Notes under the pieces: generated by a model
What the model was told of the DNA's origin: nothing
What the model saw: the letters and a program-made list of their open reading frames with translations, nothing else
The model's database searches: none
Part shown: positions 1-7,127 of the stretch, in pieces
Numbering within the stretch: the stretch's first letter is position 1
Layout of the letters: every line of letters starts with the position of its first letter
Program-made: the position numbers and the translations under genes
Assembly (NCBI GenBank): GCA_029864165.1
Contig: JAOTTZ010000031.1
Location: 1 to 10,228 of the forward strand
DNA from: Burkholderiaceae bacterium
Lineage (GTDB): Bacteria; Pseudomonadota; Gammaproteobacteria; Burkholderiales; Burkholderiaceae_C
Direction of reading: 5' to 3'
Length of the DNA stretch: 10,228 bases

Positions 1-188
1 TGACCATTGACCTGCGTACCTACGCTATACCTCACCATTTGCGTGCCAACACTACACACCAGACCGTGCCGCGCTGCGGCGCGCTCAGGTGCGTCCAATT
101 GCAAAAAAGTTGGGCGGTCGGATTGACCGGACACAGCGTGGAAAGCAACGTGTGCTCGCGATCGAAAAGTTAGCATGGGATTCGACGA

Positions 189-222
189 CAATCAAACTCG
201 CCAAGTCAGACGGCGTTGATTG
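189..222. terminator. Imperfect inverted repeat, possible terminator
   Basis: CAATCAA (189-195) plus CGCC (199-202) pair with GGCG (212-215) plus TTGATTG (216-222). This gives an 11-bp stem with a three-base bulge and a nine-base loop. It overlaps the stop of the doubtful minus-strand frame (192-194) and the stop of a plus-strand open stretch (11-223). No T-run follows on either strand, so it is not a classical intrinsic terminator. Confidence 0.2.
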
Positions 223-596
223 AATTGGCGGGAACATCGCGCCAAGTGTTCAAATCGCAGCTCGCGGCCGTCTACTCTGAAGCGTAACCATACCGTTGCG
301 GTGATCGTATTCGAGGCATGACGGCCTGACGTTGGTCCGACATGTTGGAGGAAGAACGAACGAGCATTCGCAGCAGCTGCAATGCCCGGCCACCCGCAAT
401 GCGAGCTTTGCGCGTATGCCCCATAGACAAGGTCGGCGTGGCCCAGTGAAGACGCGACTGCGACATTGAAGCAGCCGATGTACGACAAGTCACCGGCTGC
501 CCCCGATACCGGGTTGTACCCAATGTGGCCATCGGTTCGCTTGACGTGGATGCCGCTCGGGGAGCCTCCGTTGCCGGCGCTCGAATGTGAATTCAT
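192..596 (-). CDS. Doubtful hypothetical gene or gene remnant
   Basis: An open frame of about 134 residues from ATG at 594-596 (a GTG sits directly before it) to TGA at 192-194. I do not recognise the protein. It shows no signal peptide, clear membrane segment or known motif; the first half is rich in Gly, Ser and Ala. In that half, down to about position 410, third codon positions are mostly G or C as in the genuine genes here. In the second half this bias fades towards one half, which suggests a truncated or decaying gene rather than an intact one. No strong ribosome binding site precedes the start. It points away from the LuxR-type gene at 700, so it could be a divergent partner, but it could equally be a chance frame. 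Confidence 0.22.
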   Translation of the reverse strand: MNSHSSAGNGGSPSGIHVKRTDGHIGYNPVSGAAGDLSYIGCFNVAVASSLGHADLVYGAYAQSSHCGWPGIAAAANARSFFLQHVGPTSGRHASNTITATVWLRFRVDGRELRFEHLARCSRQFNQRRLTWRV

Positions 597-686
597 CACA
601 ACTTTCAGTCGTCATATTTACTTGGGAAAGCCGGGCTGGGCTTCTAGCCTTCAGGTGTTGGGCAGCACATCTAGCAGCCCCACCAC

Positions 687-692
687 AAGGAG
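687..692 (+). promoter_or_regulatory. Shine-Dalgarno site of the LuxR-type gene
   Basis: AAGGAG at 687-692 lies 7 bases before the ATG at 700. This fixes the start at 700, although the frame stays open in-frame back to 466; the 466-699 extension has no comparable site. Confidence 0.8.
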
Positions 693-699
693 ACTTATC

Positions 700-1410
700 A
701 TGTCTAACAGCACATATACATTGGCTCGTATATTCGCCCCTGCGCCTGAGTCGAATCCTGATACCAGTTTTCGCGCTGGCTACGGCGGGCCCGAAAGACG
801 TAGCGCCAGTTCACTGATGGGAGCGTGGCTCGCGGCAACCTTGGACGAAATTGACTATGGTGTCCTACTGCTACGAGACACAGTAACGGTTGCACATGCC
901 AACCACTCGGCGCGAGCAGAGCTCACGGCCGACCATCCGCTGCAGTTGGTGGGCAACAGCTTGCGGACGCGAGACGCCAAAGACGCTGCTCCATTGCGCG
1001 AAGCCGTTACTGCAGCAAGCGGGCGGGGCTTGCGGCGCATGCTCACGATGGGCCAGGCAGATCAGCAGGTGACGGTAGCGGTGGTGCCACTCATCGGCGC
1101 TGCGCTAGAACAGCATCCGGCGGCGTTGGTTCTTTCCAAGCGTCAAGCGTGCGGGGAGCTGTCGGTGCAAGGCTTTGCGCGCTGTCACGGGTTGACCCAG
1201 GCCGAGACTTCGGTGCTACAAGCGCTGTCTGGCGGCGTGGACCCGGCCGAAATCGCACAGCGCCATGGCGTCGCGGTGTGTACCGTTCGCAGTCAGATCG
1301 GCAGCTTGCGCGCCAAGACCGGTGCCGCCAGCATCCGCGATCTGCTGAGCCGGGTGGCTGCGCTACCACCGCTGGTACCCGCACTGGGACGCCACTTCGA
1401 ACAACACTAA
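700..1410 (+). CDS. LuxR-type helix-turn-helix regulator with PAS-like N-terminus
   Basis: A 236-residue cytoplasmic DNA-binding protein. Residues about 45-130 (starting LDEIDYGVLLL, with VAHANHSARAEL) resemble the small PAS-like sensor found in short burkholderial LuxR-type proteins. Residues about 163-215 form the C-terminal LuxR/GerE helix-turn-helix: LTQAETSVLQAL, then AEIAQRHGVAVCTVRSQI as the turn and recognition helix, then LRAKTGA. No receiver domain or acyl-homoserine-lactone-binding domain is visible, so this is not a classical quorum-sensing or response-regulator protein. The ligand and targets are unknown. The start is chosen from the AAGGAG seven bases upstream. It has no evident operon partner: the next 240 bp hold no gene. 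The family call is firm; the biological role is not. Confidence 0.85.
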   Translation: MSNSTYTLARIFAPAPESNPDTSFRAGYGGPERRSASSLMGAWLAATLDEIDYGVLLLRDTVTVAHANHSARAELTADHPLQLVGNSLRTRDAKDAAPLREAVTAASGRGLRRMLTMGQADQQVTVAVVPLIGAALEQHPAALVLSKRQACGELSVQGFARCHGLTQAETSVLQALSGGVDPAEIAQRHGVAVCTVRSQIGSLRAKTGAASIRDLLSRVAALPPLVPALGRHFEQH

Positions 1411-1654
1411 GGACATTTGACCGCCGCAGATGCAAGCGGTCAACCGCGTGCTCGGCGACGAAGCGCTGGTGTAGCCTTGCACGCTATTCAGCACATAAAA
1501 ACCGCGCCTTTGGCCCCGTAGCGTCGTTGCAAAACCTTGCAGGCCGCACCAAGCCAGAGGCTTAATCCTTCGCCAGGCACAAACAGTCCACTCGACTGTT
1601 TGTGTCCGGGCTCAGCCTCGCAAAAGCTTTGGCTATTGCTGTGGGTTGCGCCTA
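1411..1654. other. Gene-free spacer between the LuxR-type gene and the IS element
   Basis: No convincing gene. The only coding-like trace is a short plus-strand frame from ATG at 1430 to TAG at about 1474, reading MQAVNRVLGDEALV. It could be the tail of a lost gene or chance. A strong hairpin lies at 1578-1604. The rest shows nothing I can name. Confidence 0.5.
1578..1604. terminator. Perfect 11-bp hairpin, possible terminator
   Basis: CACAAACAGTC (1578-1588) and GACTGTTTGTG (1594-1604) are exact reverse complements with a five-base loop. G1576-C1606 and a G-T wobble can extend the stem to 13 bp. No T-run follows on either strand, so a Rho-independent terminator is not fully supported. A protein-binding palindrome or the relic of a mobile-element end is also possible. 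It lies 168 bp after the LuxR-type stop and 51 bp before the IS left end. Confidence 0.4.
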
Positions 1655-2076
1655 GGGCCTGTCATCAATCCAATGCACAAATGCGTTCGTGTAGCAACGA
1701 TGCATGAGAAGGAATTGCACGTTGATATGCTTTGCGGGAGGAGCAATTGGAACGCATCAAGAACTTGCTACCGGGACGGCAGGGCCATGTGGGCATGACG
1801 GCGCGGGACAACAGGTTGTTCGCCGACGCTGTGCTGTATCGATATCGAGCGGGTATCTCGTGGCGCGATCTGCCCGAGCGCTTCGGGGACTTCCGGGTTG
1901 TGCACTTGTGCCACTCGCGCTGGAGTAAATCCGGGGTGTGGAAGCGCATATTCGAGGCCTTGGCGCAGGACGCCAACAACGAATACGCCATGATCGACCC
2001 CACCATTGTTCGCGCCCACCAGCGTAGCGCTGGGGCAAAAGGGGGGGGCGCCAGAAAATACTCACATAACAGGCCC
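1655..2076 (+). mobile_element. Internally deleted IS5-family element (MITE-like)
   Basis: The left end GGGCCTGTCAT (1655-1665) and the right end ATAACAGGCCC (2066-2076) are terminal inverted repeats: 10 of 11 positions match when one is reverse-complemented, and GGGCCTGT is exact. Between them lies only the N-terminal part of an IS5-family transposase of the two-frame type (IS427-like group). Full elements of this type are roughly 850 bp, so about half is missing, apparently from the poly-G tract to near the right end. The left end sits at a CTAG (1652-1655), a common target of this group, but I cannot see a clean target duplication on the right. The right end lies 16 bp from the gluQ stop. 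It could be moved in trans by a full-length relative. Confidence 0.65.
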
Positions 2077-2082
2077 GCTTAG
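1732..2082 (+). pseudogene. Truncated IS5-family transposase, first frame
   Basis: The reading frame from about 1732 (TTG; an in-frame stop lies at 1723-1725) encodes the typical N-terminal DUF4096-like region of IS5/IS427-group transposases. LLPGRQGHVGMTARDNR is followed by YRAGISWRDLPERFGDF and then ALAQDANNEYAMIDPTIVRAHQ, the last part carrying the first catalytic Asp of the DDE set (MIDPTIVR). The remaining DDE residues are absent. The frame meets AAAA plus eight G at 2037-2048, where intact relatives usually shift frame. After this, the sequence no longer resembles transposase in any frame and stops at 2080-2082. It cannot encode an active transposase. Confidence 0.75.
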
Positions 2083-2091
2083 GCGGTACGC

Positions 2092-3003
2092 TCAATCTAG
2101 AGACAGCTCGGCGGCCCATCTTCTATCCCTGCCCCAGCGCTGACGCCACTGCGCCACTGCGCTGGCGAGCAACCCGTCCACGCTGCCGGCATCGGCGCGC
2201 AGGCCCAGGGCGGACAGCGCGGATTTGAGGGCCACTAACCCCGGTTGCAGTTCTTCGGCGCAATTGCTTTTCGAAAGCTTCTCGCCGTTGCTACCCAACA
2301 CCAGGGGCGTGTGCAGATACTCAGGTGTAGTCAAACCGAGCAGGCGCTGTAGGTAGATCTGCCTCGGCGTGTTGTCGGCCAGGTCTTCGCCACGAACGAC
2401 GTGCGTGACGCCTTGCGCGGCGTCGTCCACCACCACCGCCAACTGGTAAGCCCACAGACCGTCGGCGCGGCGAAGTACGTAGTCGCCTACCGCACGCGCG
2501 ACGTCCTGCTGCCGTTGGCCCACGCGGCGGTCTGCCCAGGCAACCGCGGCATCTTGTTCGTCCACTCGTAAGCGGATGGAGCGCTCCTCGCAGCCGCGCA
2601 AACCACCGCGCTCGGGTCGGCAGGTGCCCGGGTAAACCCGCTCAGCGTGTCGGGCCTGCGCTTGGCCTGCAGCCGCCAACGCCAGCGTGATGTCGGCCCG
2701 CGCGCACCCGCAAGGGTAGGCTTTGCCAGACTGCATGAGCGACGATAAAGCAGCCTGGTAAAGCGCTCCGCGCTTCGACTGCCGTACCGGCGTTTCGTCC
2801 GGCGCCAGCCCGCAAGCGGCAAGCTGCGACAGGATGAGCGTGTCGGCGCCCGGCACACAGCGGGGCGTATCCACATCTTCGATGCGTACCAGCCAGCGGC
2901 CCGAGTGTGCCCTGGCGTCGACCCAACTGGCCAGCGCAGCCACCAGCGAACCCGCATGCAAAGGTCCGGTGGGAGAGGGAGCAAAGCGACCCGTGTACGC
3001 CAT
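2092..3003 (-). CDS. gluQ: Glutamyl-Q tRNA(Asp) synthetase
   Basis: GluQ (YadB) activates glutamate with ATP and transfers it to queuosine at position 34 of tRNA-Asp in the cytoplasm. It resembles the catalytic half of glutamyl-tRNA synthetase without the anticodon-binding half. The 303 residues fit the family length of about 300. Visible motifs are [14 protein letters not shown] at residues 7-20 (HIGH-type signature HAGS), the glutamate-binding region [10 protein letters not shown], a zinc-site pattern with PCGCAR followed by YPGTC, and KLSKS at 242-246. The start is set at ATG 3001-3003, because [11 protein letters not shown] matches the family N-terminus; the open frame back to 3102 runs into IS110-derived DNA. 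The 3' end is 16 bp from an IS5-type element. The gene looks intact despite this setting; its promoter must lie in or near the IS110 remnant. Confidence 0.93.
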   Translation of the reverse strand: MAYTGRFAPSPTGPLHAGSLVAALASWVDARAHSGRWLVRIEDVDTPRCVPGADTLILSQLAACGLAPDETPVRQSKRGALYQAALSSLMQSGKAYPCGCARADITLALAAAGQAQARHAERVYPGTCRPERGGLRGCEERSIRLRVDEQDAAVAWADRRVGQRQQDVARAVGDYVLRRADGLWAYQLAVVVDDAAQGVTHVVRGEDLADNTPRQIYLQRLLGLTTPEYLHTPLVLGSNGEKLSKSNCAEELQPGLVALKSALSALGLRADAGSVDGLLASAVAQWRQRWGRDRRWAAELSLD

Positions 3004-3043
3004 CGAACCGTCAGTTTCCGATGCAAAAAGGAACGATCGTAGC

Positions 3044-3301
3044 GGTGGCGCTGAGCACGAACGAAGATGGCGCCTTGACCAATACACCCTGTCCGTGCGC
3101 AAGGGTCATAAACGCTCCATCATCACGCTGGCCCACAAGATGCTGCGAACCATCGACGCCATGCTGAGCAATAAAACGCACTACGTGGACAAGACGGTTG
3201 ACTACGAGGCTTTCATGGCGGCGCGTAACCCACCCCGTTGGATAAAGATGTTGGCCAAGCACGAATTCGTACCAGCACCAACCTCAGCTAACCACGCTTG
3301 A
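3044..3301 (+). pseudogene. IS110-family transposase, C-terminal remnant
   Basis: The plus-strand frame ending at TGA 3299-3301 reads, from about 3065, [20 protein letters not shown], then TVDYEAFMAARNPPRWIKML and a short tail. This matches the C-terminal end of IS110/IS116-type transposases (Transposase_20 region), where GHKR..I...HK.LR and DYEAL...RNAPRW are typical. The N-terminal RuvC-like DEDD domain and most of the Transposase_20 domain, with its catalytic serine, are missing. gluQ begins only about 40 bp away on the opposite strand. About 75 codons of recognisable family sequence survive. The exact left border is uncertain, because the residues before about 3065 do not align clearly by eye. 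Confidence 0.75.
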
Positions 3302-3385
3302 GGTTTGGTTCTGCCGCATGGGGCTTTGCAGCACTAGGTCACTGGGCGAGCCTTGATTTGATTCCGCACCAGTCACCCCGAACCT
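3302..3385. other. Probable right-end tail of the IS110-family remnant
   Basis: About 85 bp lie between the transposase stop and the ferredoxin-like remnant. IS110-family elements carry non-coding sequence between the transposase gene and the element end, so this is the likely tail. I see no long inverted repeat or target duplication, as expected for the family. The exact border, somewhere near 3385, is inferred from where the ferredoxin match stops. Confidence 0.35.
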
Positions 3386-3448
3386 TGTTATCGAGGCGAC
3401 TTGATTCGGGCACACGCGCTTGCACATATCACAACCGACGTATTCGTC
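3386..3448 (-). pseudogene. Ferredoxin (YfhL/fdx-type) remnant downstream of coaD
   Basis: Reading minus from 3448 gives DEYVGCDMCKRVCPNQV followed by ASIT. This lines up with the first 4Fe-4S motif of YfhL-type ferredoxins (pattern C-x2-C-x2-C-x3-C-P, for example CINCDMCEPECPNEAISMG in E. coli). Three cysteines survive, with codons at 3431-3433, 3422-3424 and 3410-3412. The first is replaced by Tyr (TAC at 3440-3442, one base from TGC). The match stops after ASIT, near the supposed IS110 end, and the second cluster motif is absent. No start codon lies in frame between the coaD stop and the motif. In many beta- and gammaproteobacteria a ferredoxin gene follows coaD, which supports the call. 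It is too short to exclude chance. Confidence 0.5.
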
Positions 3449-3480
3449 CGCAACCTCAGGACCGCTATGGGCTGGCCAGA

Positions 3481-4020
<540 letters not shown>

Positions 4021-4034
4021 CTAGCGATTGGCCA

Positions 4035-4609
4035 TCACCCCGCAGATTTGTGCAATAACTCAAAGTGCACTGCGCCGGCACGATCGTGTCTGTATCGGTG
4101 CAAGCCGTAGGTGGCTAACACCTCGGCTGGCACAGCGACTGGTGCTTCCAGGTAAACGAATCCTCCCGGCACGAGCAAGCGCGCGGCAGCCGCAAGCACT
4201 CTGTCGTTCAGTCCGGCGTCAAACGGCGGGTCGAGCAGTATGAGTTCGAATCGAGACTCCTCGCCGCGTGCCATCCAAGCCAGTGCGTCCGCGCCCTGTA
4301 TGCGCACCTGCGTGGCCTTCAAGCGCTGCTGGGTGTCTTGTAATTGACGCTGCAATTGTGCGTCTGTCTCCAGCATCAACACTTCTGCGGCACCGCGCGA
4401 GGCGGCTTCAAAGCCGAGCGCGCCCGTCCCCGCAAAGGCGTCCAGGCAACGCCAGCCTTTCAAATCCTGCCCCAGCCAGTTAAACAGCGTCTCGCGCACG
4501 CGGTCAGGCGTGGGGCGTAAACCGGGACGGCCCAACACAGAGAGCTTGCTGCGCTTCCACAGCCCACCGATGATGCGAACTTTACCCGGGGGCACCCTGC
4601 GCACGCTCC

Positions 4610-4613
<4 letters not shown>
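4035..4613 (-). CDS. rsmD: 16S rRNA (guanine(966)-N2)-methyltransferase
   Basis: RsmD methylates N2 of G966 in 16S rRNA on the assembling 30S subunit, using S-adenosylmethionine. The 192-residue protein is of normal length. [13 protein letters not shown] near the N-terminus and [16 protein letters not shown] (residues 32-47) are family hallmarks. [18 protein letters not shown] (57-74) is the SAM-binding motif I. LLDPPF (126-131) is the DPPF/NPPY-type catalytic motif IV. The start codon overlaps the hisF stop in an ATGA, suggesting translational coupling to hisF, and coaD follows 44 bp downstream. An rsmD-coaD pair is common in proteobacteria; the hisF partner is less usual. Confidence 0.95.
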
Positions 4614-5392
<779 letters not shown>

Positions 5393-5418
5393 GTTGAGCG
5401 AGTCTTGAGCTGAGCACG

Positions 5419-5448
5419 ACTATACCGACCGCGCTCGGACAACGATAA
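5419..5448 (-). promoter_or_regulatory. Possible promoter of hisF-rsmD-coaD
   Basis: On the minus strand, TATAGT (5419-5424) fits a sigma-70 -10 box well. TTATCG (5443-5448), 18 bp upstream, is a weak -35 box. A start point near 5412 would leave a leader of about 20 bases before hisF. Judged by eye only. Confidence 0.35.
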
Positions 5449-5545
5449 CTGAAGCGGCGTCAACGCGCTTTCTTCGAGCGGTACTCCTGTCAAGCAAGCC
5501 GTGCTCCGCTCAGCATCGTTTGTTCTTTTCAAGCCGACTGGTCTT

Positions 5546-5821
5546 ATGCGCTTTGTCACCTTTGCTCTGCTGGTCTTGCTGGTCTTGGTGCAAGCCGAGC
5601 TCTGGTTCGGCAAGGGCGGTGTTCCGCGCATGCTAGAGCTTGAAGCCAAGCTGCAAGCACAGGAGGCTGCCAACGACGCCGCTCGCGCGCGCAACGAACA
5701 GCTCGTCGCCGAAGTGCGCGACCTGGAGGAAGGCATGGAGATGATCGAGGAGAGAGCCCGTTACGAGTTGGGAATGACCAAACCCGACGAAATACTCGTG
5801 CAGATAACGACACCGCGCTGA
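5546..5821 (+). CDS. ftsB: Cell division protein FtsB
   Basis: FtsB is a small bitopic inner-membrane protein of the divisome; with FtsL and FtsQ it helps trigger septal peptidoglycan synthesis. The 91-residue length is typical. Residues about 3-20 (FVTFALLVLLVLVQAELW) form the single membrane helix. WFGKGG and a Glu/Ala/Gln/Arg-rich coiled coil follow (about 28-65). The C-terminal part reads EQLVAEVRDLEEGMEMIEER, then ARYELGM with KPDEILVQ, a strong family signature. The start is taken at ATG 5546 because a membrane segment directly after Met is typical; an in-frame ATG at 5501 would add 15 unlikely residues. In many betaproteobacteria ftsB follows eno; here it is instead divergent from hisF across 153 bp. 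Confidence 0.92.
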   Translation: MRFVTFALLVLLVLVQAELWFGKGGVPRMLELEAKLQAQEAANDAARARNEQLVAEVRDLEEGMEMIEERARYELGMTKPDEILVQITTPR

Positions 5822-5823
5822 GT

Positions 5824-5848
5824 TCGCGATGCTGGTCGCGATAGTTTT
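5824..5848 (+). terminator. Possible Rho-independent terminator after ftsB
   Basis: TCGCGA at 5824-5829 and again at 5836-5841 (self-complementary, so the copies pair) form a stem with a six-base loop, followed by TAG and TTTT (5845-5848). It begins two bases after the ftsB stop. The stem is short, so this is only a moderate candidate. Confidence 0.4.
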
Positions 5849-5924
5849 CACCTGCGGCGCGCGTTTGGGTTTGCGAGCCGGAACCGCTCGACAAGATCAC
5901 CCTCCTATCTCTGCCGCCGATTCA

Positions 5925-5946
5925 GGCGCCCACGCGCCCCGTTTTT
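5925..5946 (+). promoter_or_regulatory. Hairpin plus T-run just before pnuC
   Basis: GGCGC (5925-5929) pairs with GCGCC (5934-5938) around a four-base loop. CCG and TTTTT (5942-5946) follow, ending four bases before the pnuC ATG. It has the form of a weak terminator or attenuator and occupies the place where a ribosome binding site should be. No function is shown. Confidence 0.3.
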
Positions 5947-5950
5947 GCCC

Positions 5951-6589
5951 ATGAACGCGCTGCTGCAATGGATGCAGCCCCTGTTCACCCCCGCTTTCAC
6001 CGTTTGGCGTGCGCCCATCACTTGGTTGGAGTTGGTGGCGTTTGTGCTCGCAGTGGCGATGGTGTTGTTCAACATGCGCGTTAACCCGCTTGCTTGGCCG
6101 CTGGCCATCGTCAGTTCCTTGCTGTACTTCGCGTTGTTCTGGAACAGCTTGCTTTACGGCGAGGCTGGCCTGCAGATCTTGTTCGTGCTGGTCGCGCTAT
6201 GGGGCTGGCGACAATGGCTGCGCGGCACTGGCTCTGGTGGTGGCGCACTGCGCGTGCGCTGGTTGTCGGCCCGCGGCCGTTGGATGTTGCTGGCGACGCT
6301 GGCGCTGGCCTGGCCCGCCATGGGGCTTTTTCTGCGCCACTACACCAATACTGACGTGCCTTGGTGGGACGCCTTTCCGACCTCTGCCAGTATCATCGGC
6401 CAGTGGCTGCTCGGACGCAAGTACATTGAGAACTGGGCGGTGTGGCTGGTGGTCAACGTGGTCAGCATGGGGTTGTTCGCTTACAAAGGTCTGTGGCTGA
6501 CCCTGTTGCTGTACTTCGTGTTCACCGTGATGTCGGTATGGGGCTGGCGGGCGTGGGCGCGCATTCAGCAATGCAACGCGGTTTCGTGA
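5951..6589 (+). CDS. pnuC: Nicotinamide riboside transporter PnuC
   Basis: PnuC facilitates uptake of nicotinamide riboside across the inner membrane for NAD salvage. The 212-residue protein is mostly hydrophobic, with about seven membrane spans, for example residues 26-44 (LELVAFVLAVAMVLFNMRV), 48-64, 73-90 and 111-130. Family marks are RVNPLAWPLAIVSSLLYF and LVALWGWRQWL. ENWAVWLVVN (160-169) carries the substrate-binding pattern W-x2-W-x3-N (W162, W165, N169). ATG 5951 is preferred; a TTG at 5945 would add two residues. No Shine-Dalgarno site is visible and a hairpin sits just upstream. The 3' end overlaps the next gene, a NadR-like kinase, by 19 bases, which strongly supports a shared role in importing and trapping nicotinamide riboside. 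Confidence 0.92.
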   Translation: MNALLQWMQPLFTPAFTVWRAPITWLELVAFVLAVAMVLFNMRVNPLAWPLAIVSSLLYFALFWNSLLYGEAGLQILFVLVALWGWRQWLRGTGSGGGALRVRWLSARGRWMLLATLALAWPAMGLFLRHYTNTDVPWWDAFPTSASIIGQWLLGRKYIENWAVWLVVNVVSMGLFAYKGLWLTLLLYFVFTVMSVWGWRAWARIQQCNAVS

Positions 6590-7116
6590 TTGGCATTGTC
6601 GGCGCGGAATGCAGCGGCAAAACGCAGCTGGCGCTGGCTTTGCAGGCAAGGCTCGCCGCCGAGACACACGATGCCGTCGTCGTCAGCGAAGCACTGCGTG
6701 AGTTCTGCACTGAACACGGGCGCACTCCGCATCAAGCAGAACAAACTGACATCGCCCGCGAGCAGTCGCAGCGCATCACCACTGCCGCCGAGTCGCACGC
6801 GCTGGTAGTTGCCGACACAACCGCCCTGATGGTCGCTGTCTACAGCGATCTTGTGTTCAGCGATACCAGCCTGTACGTCCAAGCTGAGCGCGATCACCGG
6901 CGCTGCGACGTCACGCTGCTGACTGCGCTGGACCTGCCCTGGCAAAGCGATGGCGTGCAGAGAGACGGCCCCCATGTGCGCGAACCTGTGGATGCGCTCA
7001 TCCGAGCGGCCTTGCAGCGCATGTCCCAGCCCTACGCGGTGGTGGCGGGAACGGGCGACGCACGCATGCAGTCGGCCTGGGCTGTGGTGCTACACGCGCT
7101 GCCCCCCTCGCGCTGA
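6571..7116 (+). CDS. NadR-like P-loop ATPase, probable ribosylnicotinamide kinase
   Basis: A 181-residue AAA_28/NadR-type P-loop protein. [12 protein letters not shown] contains the Walker A motif (residues 11-18, GAECSGKT), close to the GGESSGKS of the kinase domain of E. coli Nad[19 protein letters not shown] corresponds to the Walker B-like Asp region, and [18 protein letters not shown] to the conserved W-x2-DG-x-R segment. The expected reaction is ATP-dependent phosphorylation of nicotinamide riboside to NMN. The N-terminal repressor domain and the adenylyltransferase domain of full NadR are absent, so NMN would need another enzyme for NAD formation. The start is ATG 6571, or GTG 6586, which would overlap the pnuC stop as GTGA. 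It lies 11 bp before miaA. Confidence 0.82.
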   Translation: MQRGFVIGIVGAECSGKTQLALALQARLAAETHDAVVVSEALREFCTEHGRTPHQAEQTDIAREQSQRITTAAESHALVVADTTALMVAVYSDLVFSDTSLYVQAERDHRRCDVTLLTALDLPWQSDGVQRDGPHVREPVDALIRAALQRMSQPYAVVAGTGDARMQSAWAVVLHALPPSR

Positions 7117-7127
7117 CATCTGTTGCA

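Noticed and set aside
466..699. In-frame N-terminal extension of the LuxR-type gene
   Set aside because: It has no ribosome binding site and no family similarity, whereas AAGGAG lies seven bases before ATG 700.
1149..1565. Plus-strand frame of 138 codons overlapping the LuxR-type gene
   Set aside because: Arg-rich out-of-frame shadow over most of its length, and no known motif in the part beyond 1410.
3004..3102. 33-residue N-terminal extension of gluQ
   Set aside because: The family N-terminus starts at [11 protein letters not shown]; the extension runs into DNA derived from the IS110 remnant.
5822..5950. NAD-binding riboswitch ahead of pnuC
   Set aside because: NAD+-II (pnuC motif) riboswitches are known from Streptococcaceae, and I cannot see their pseudoknot here; only a short hairpin is supported.
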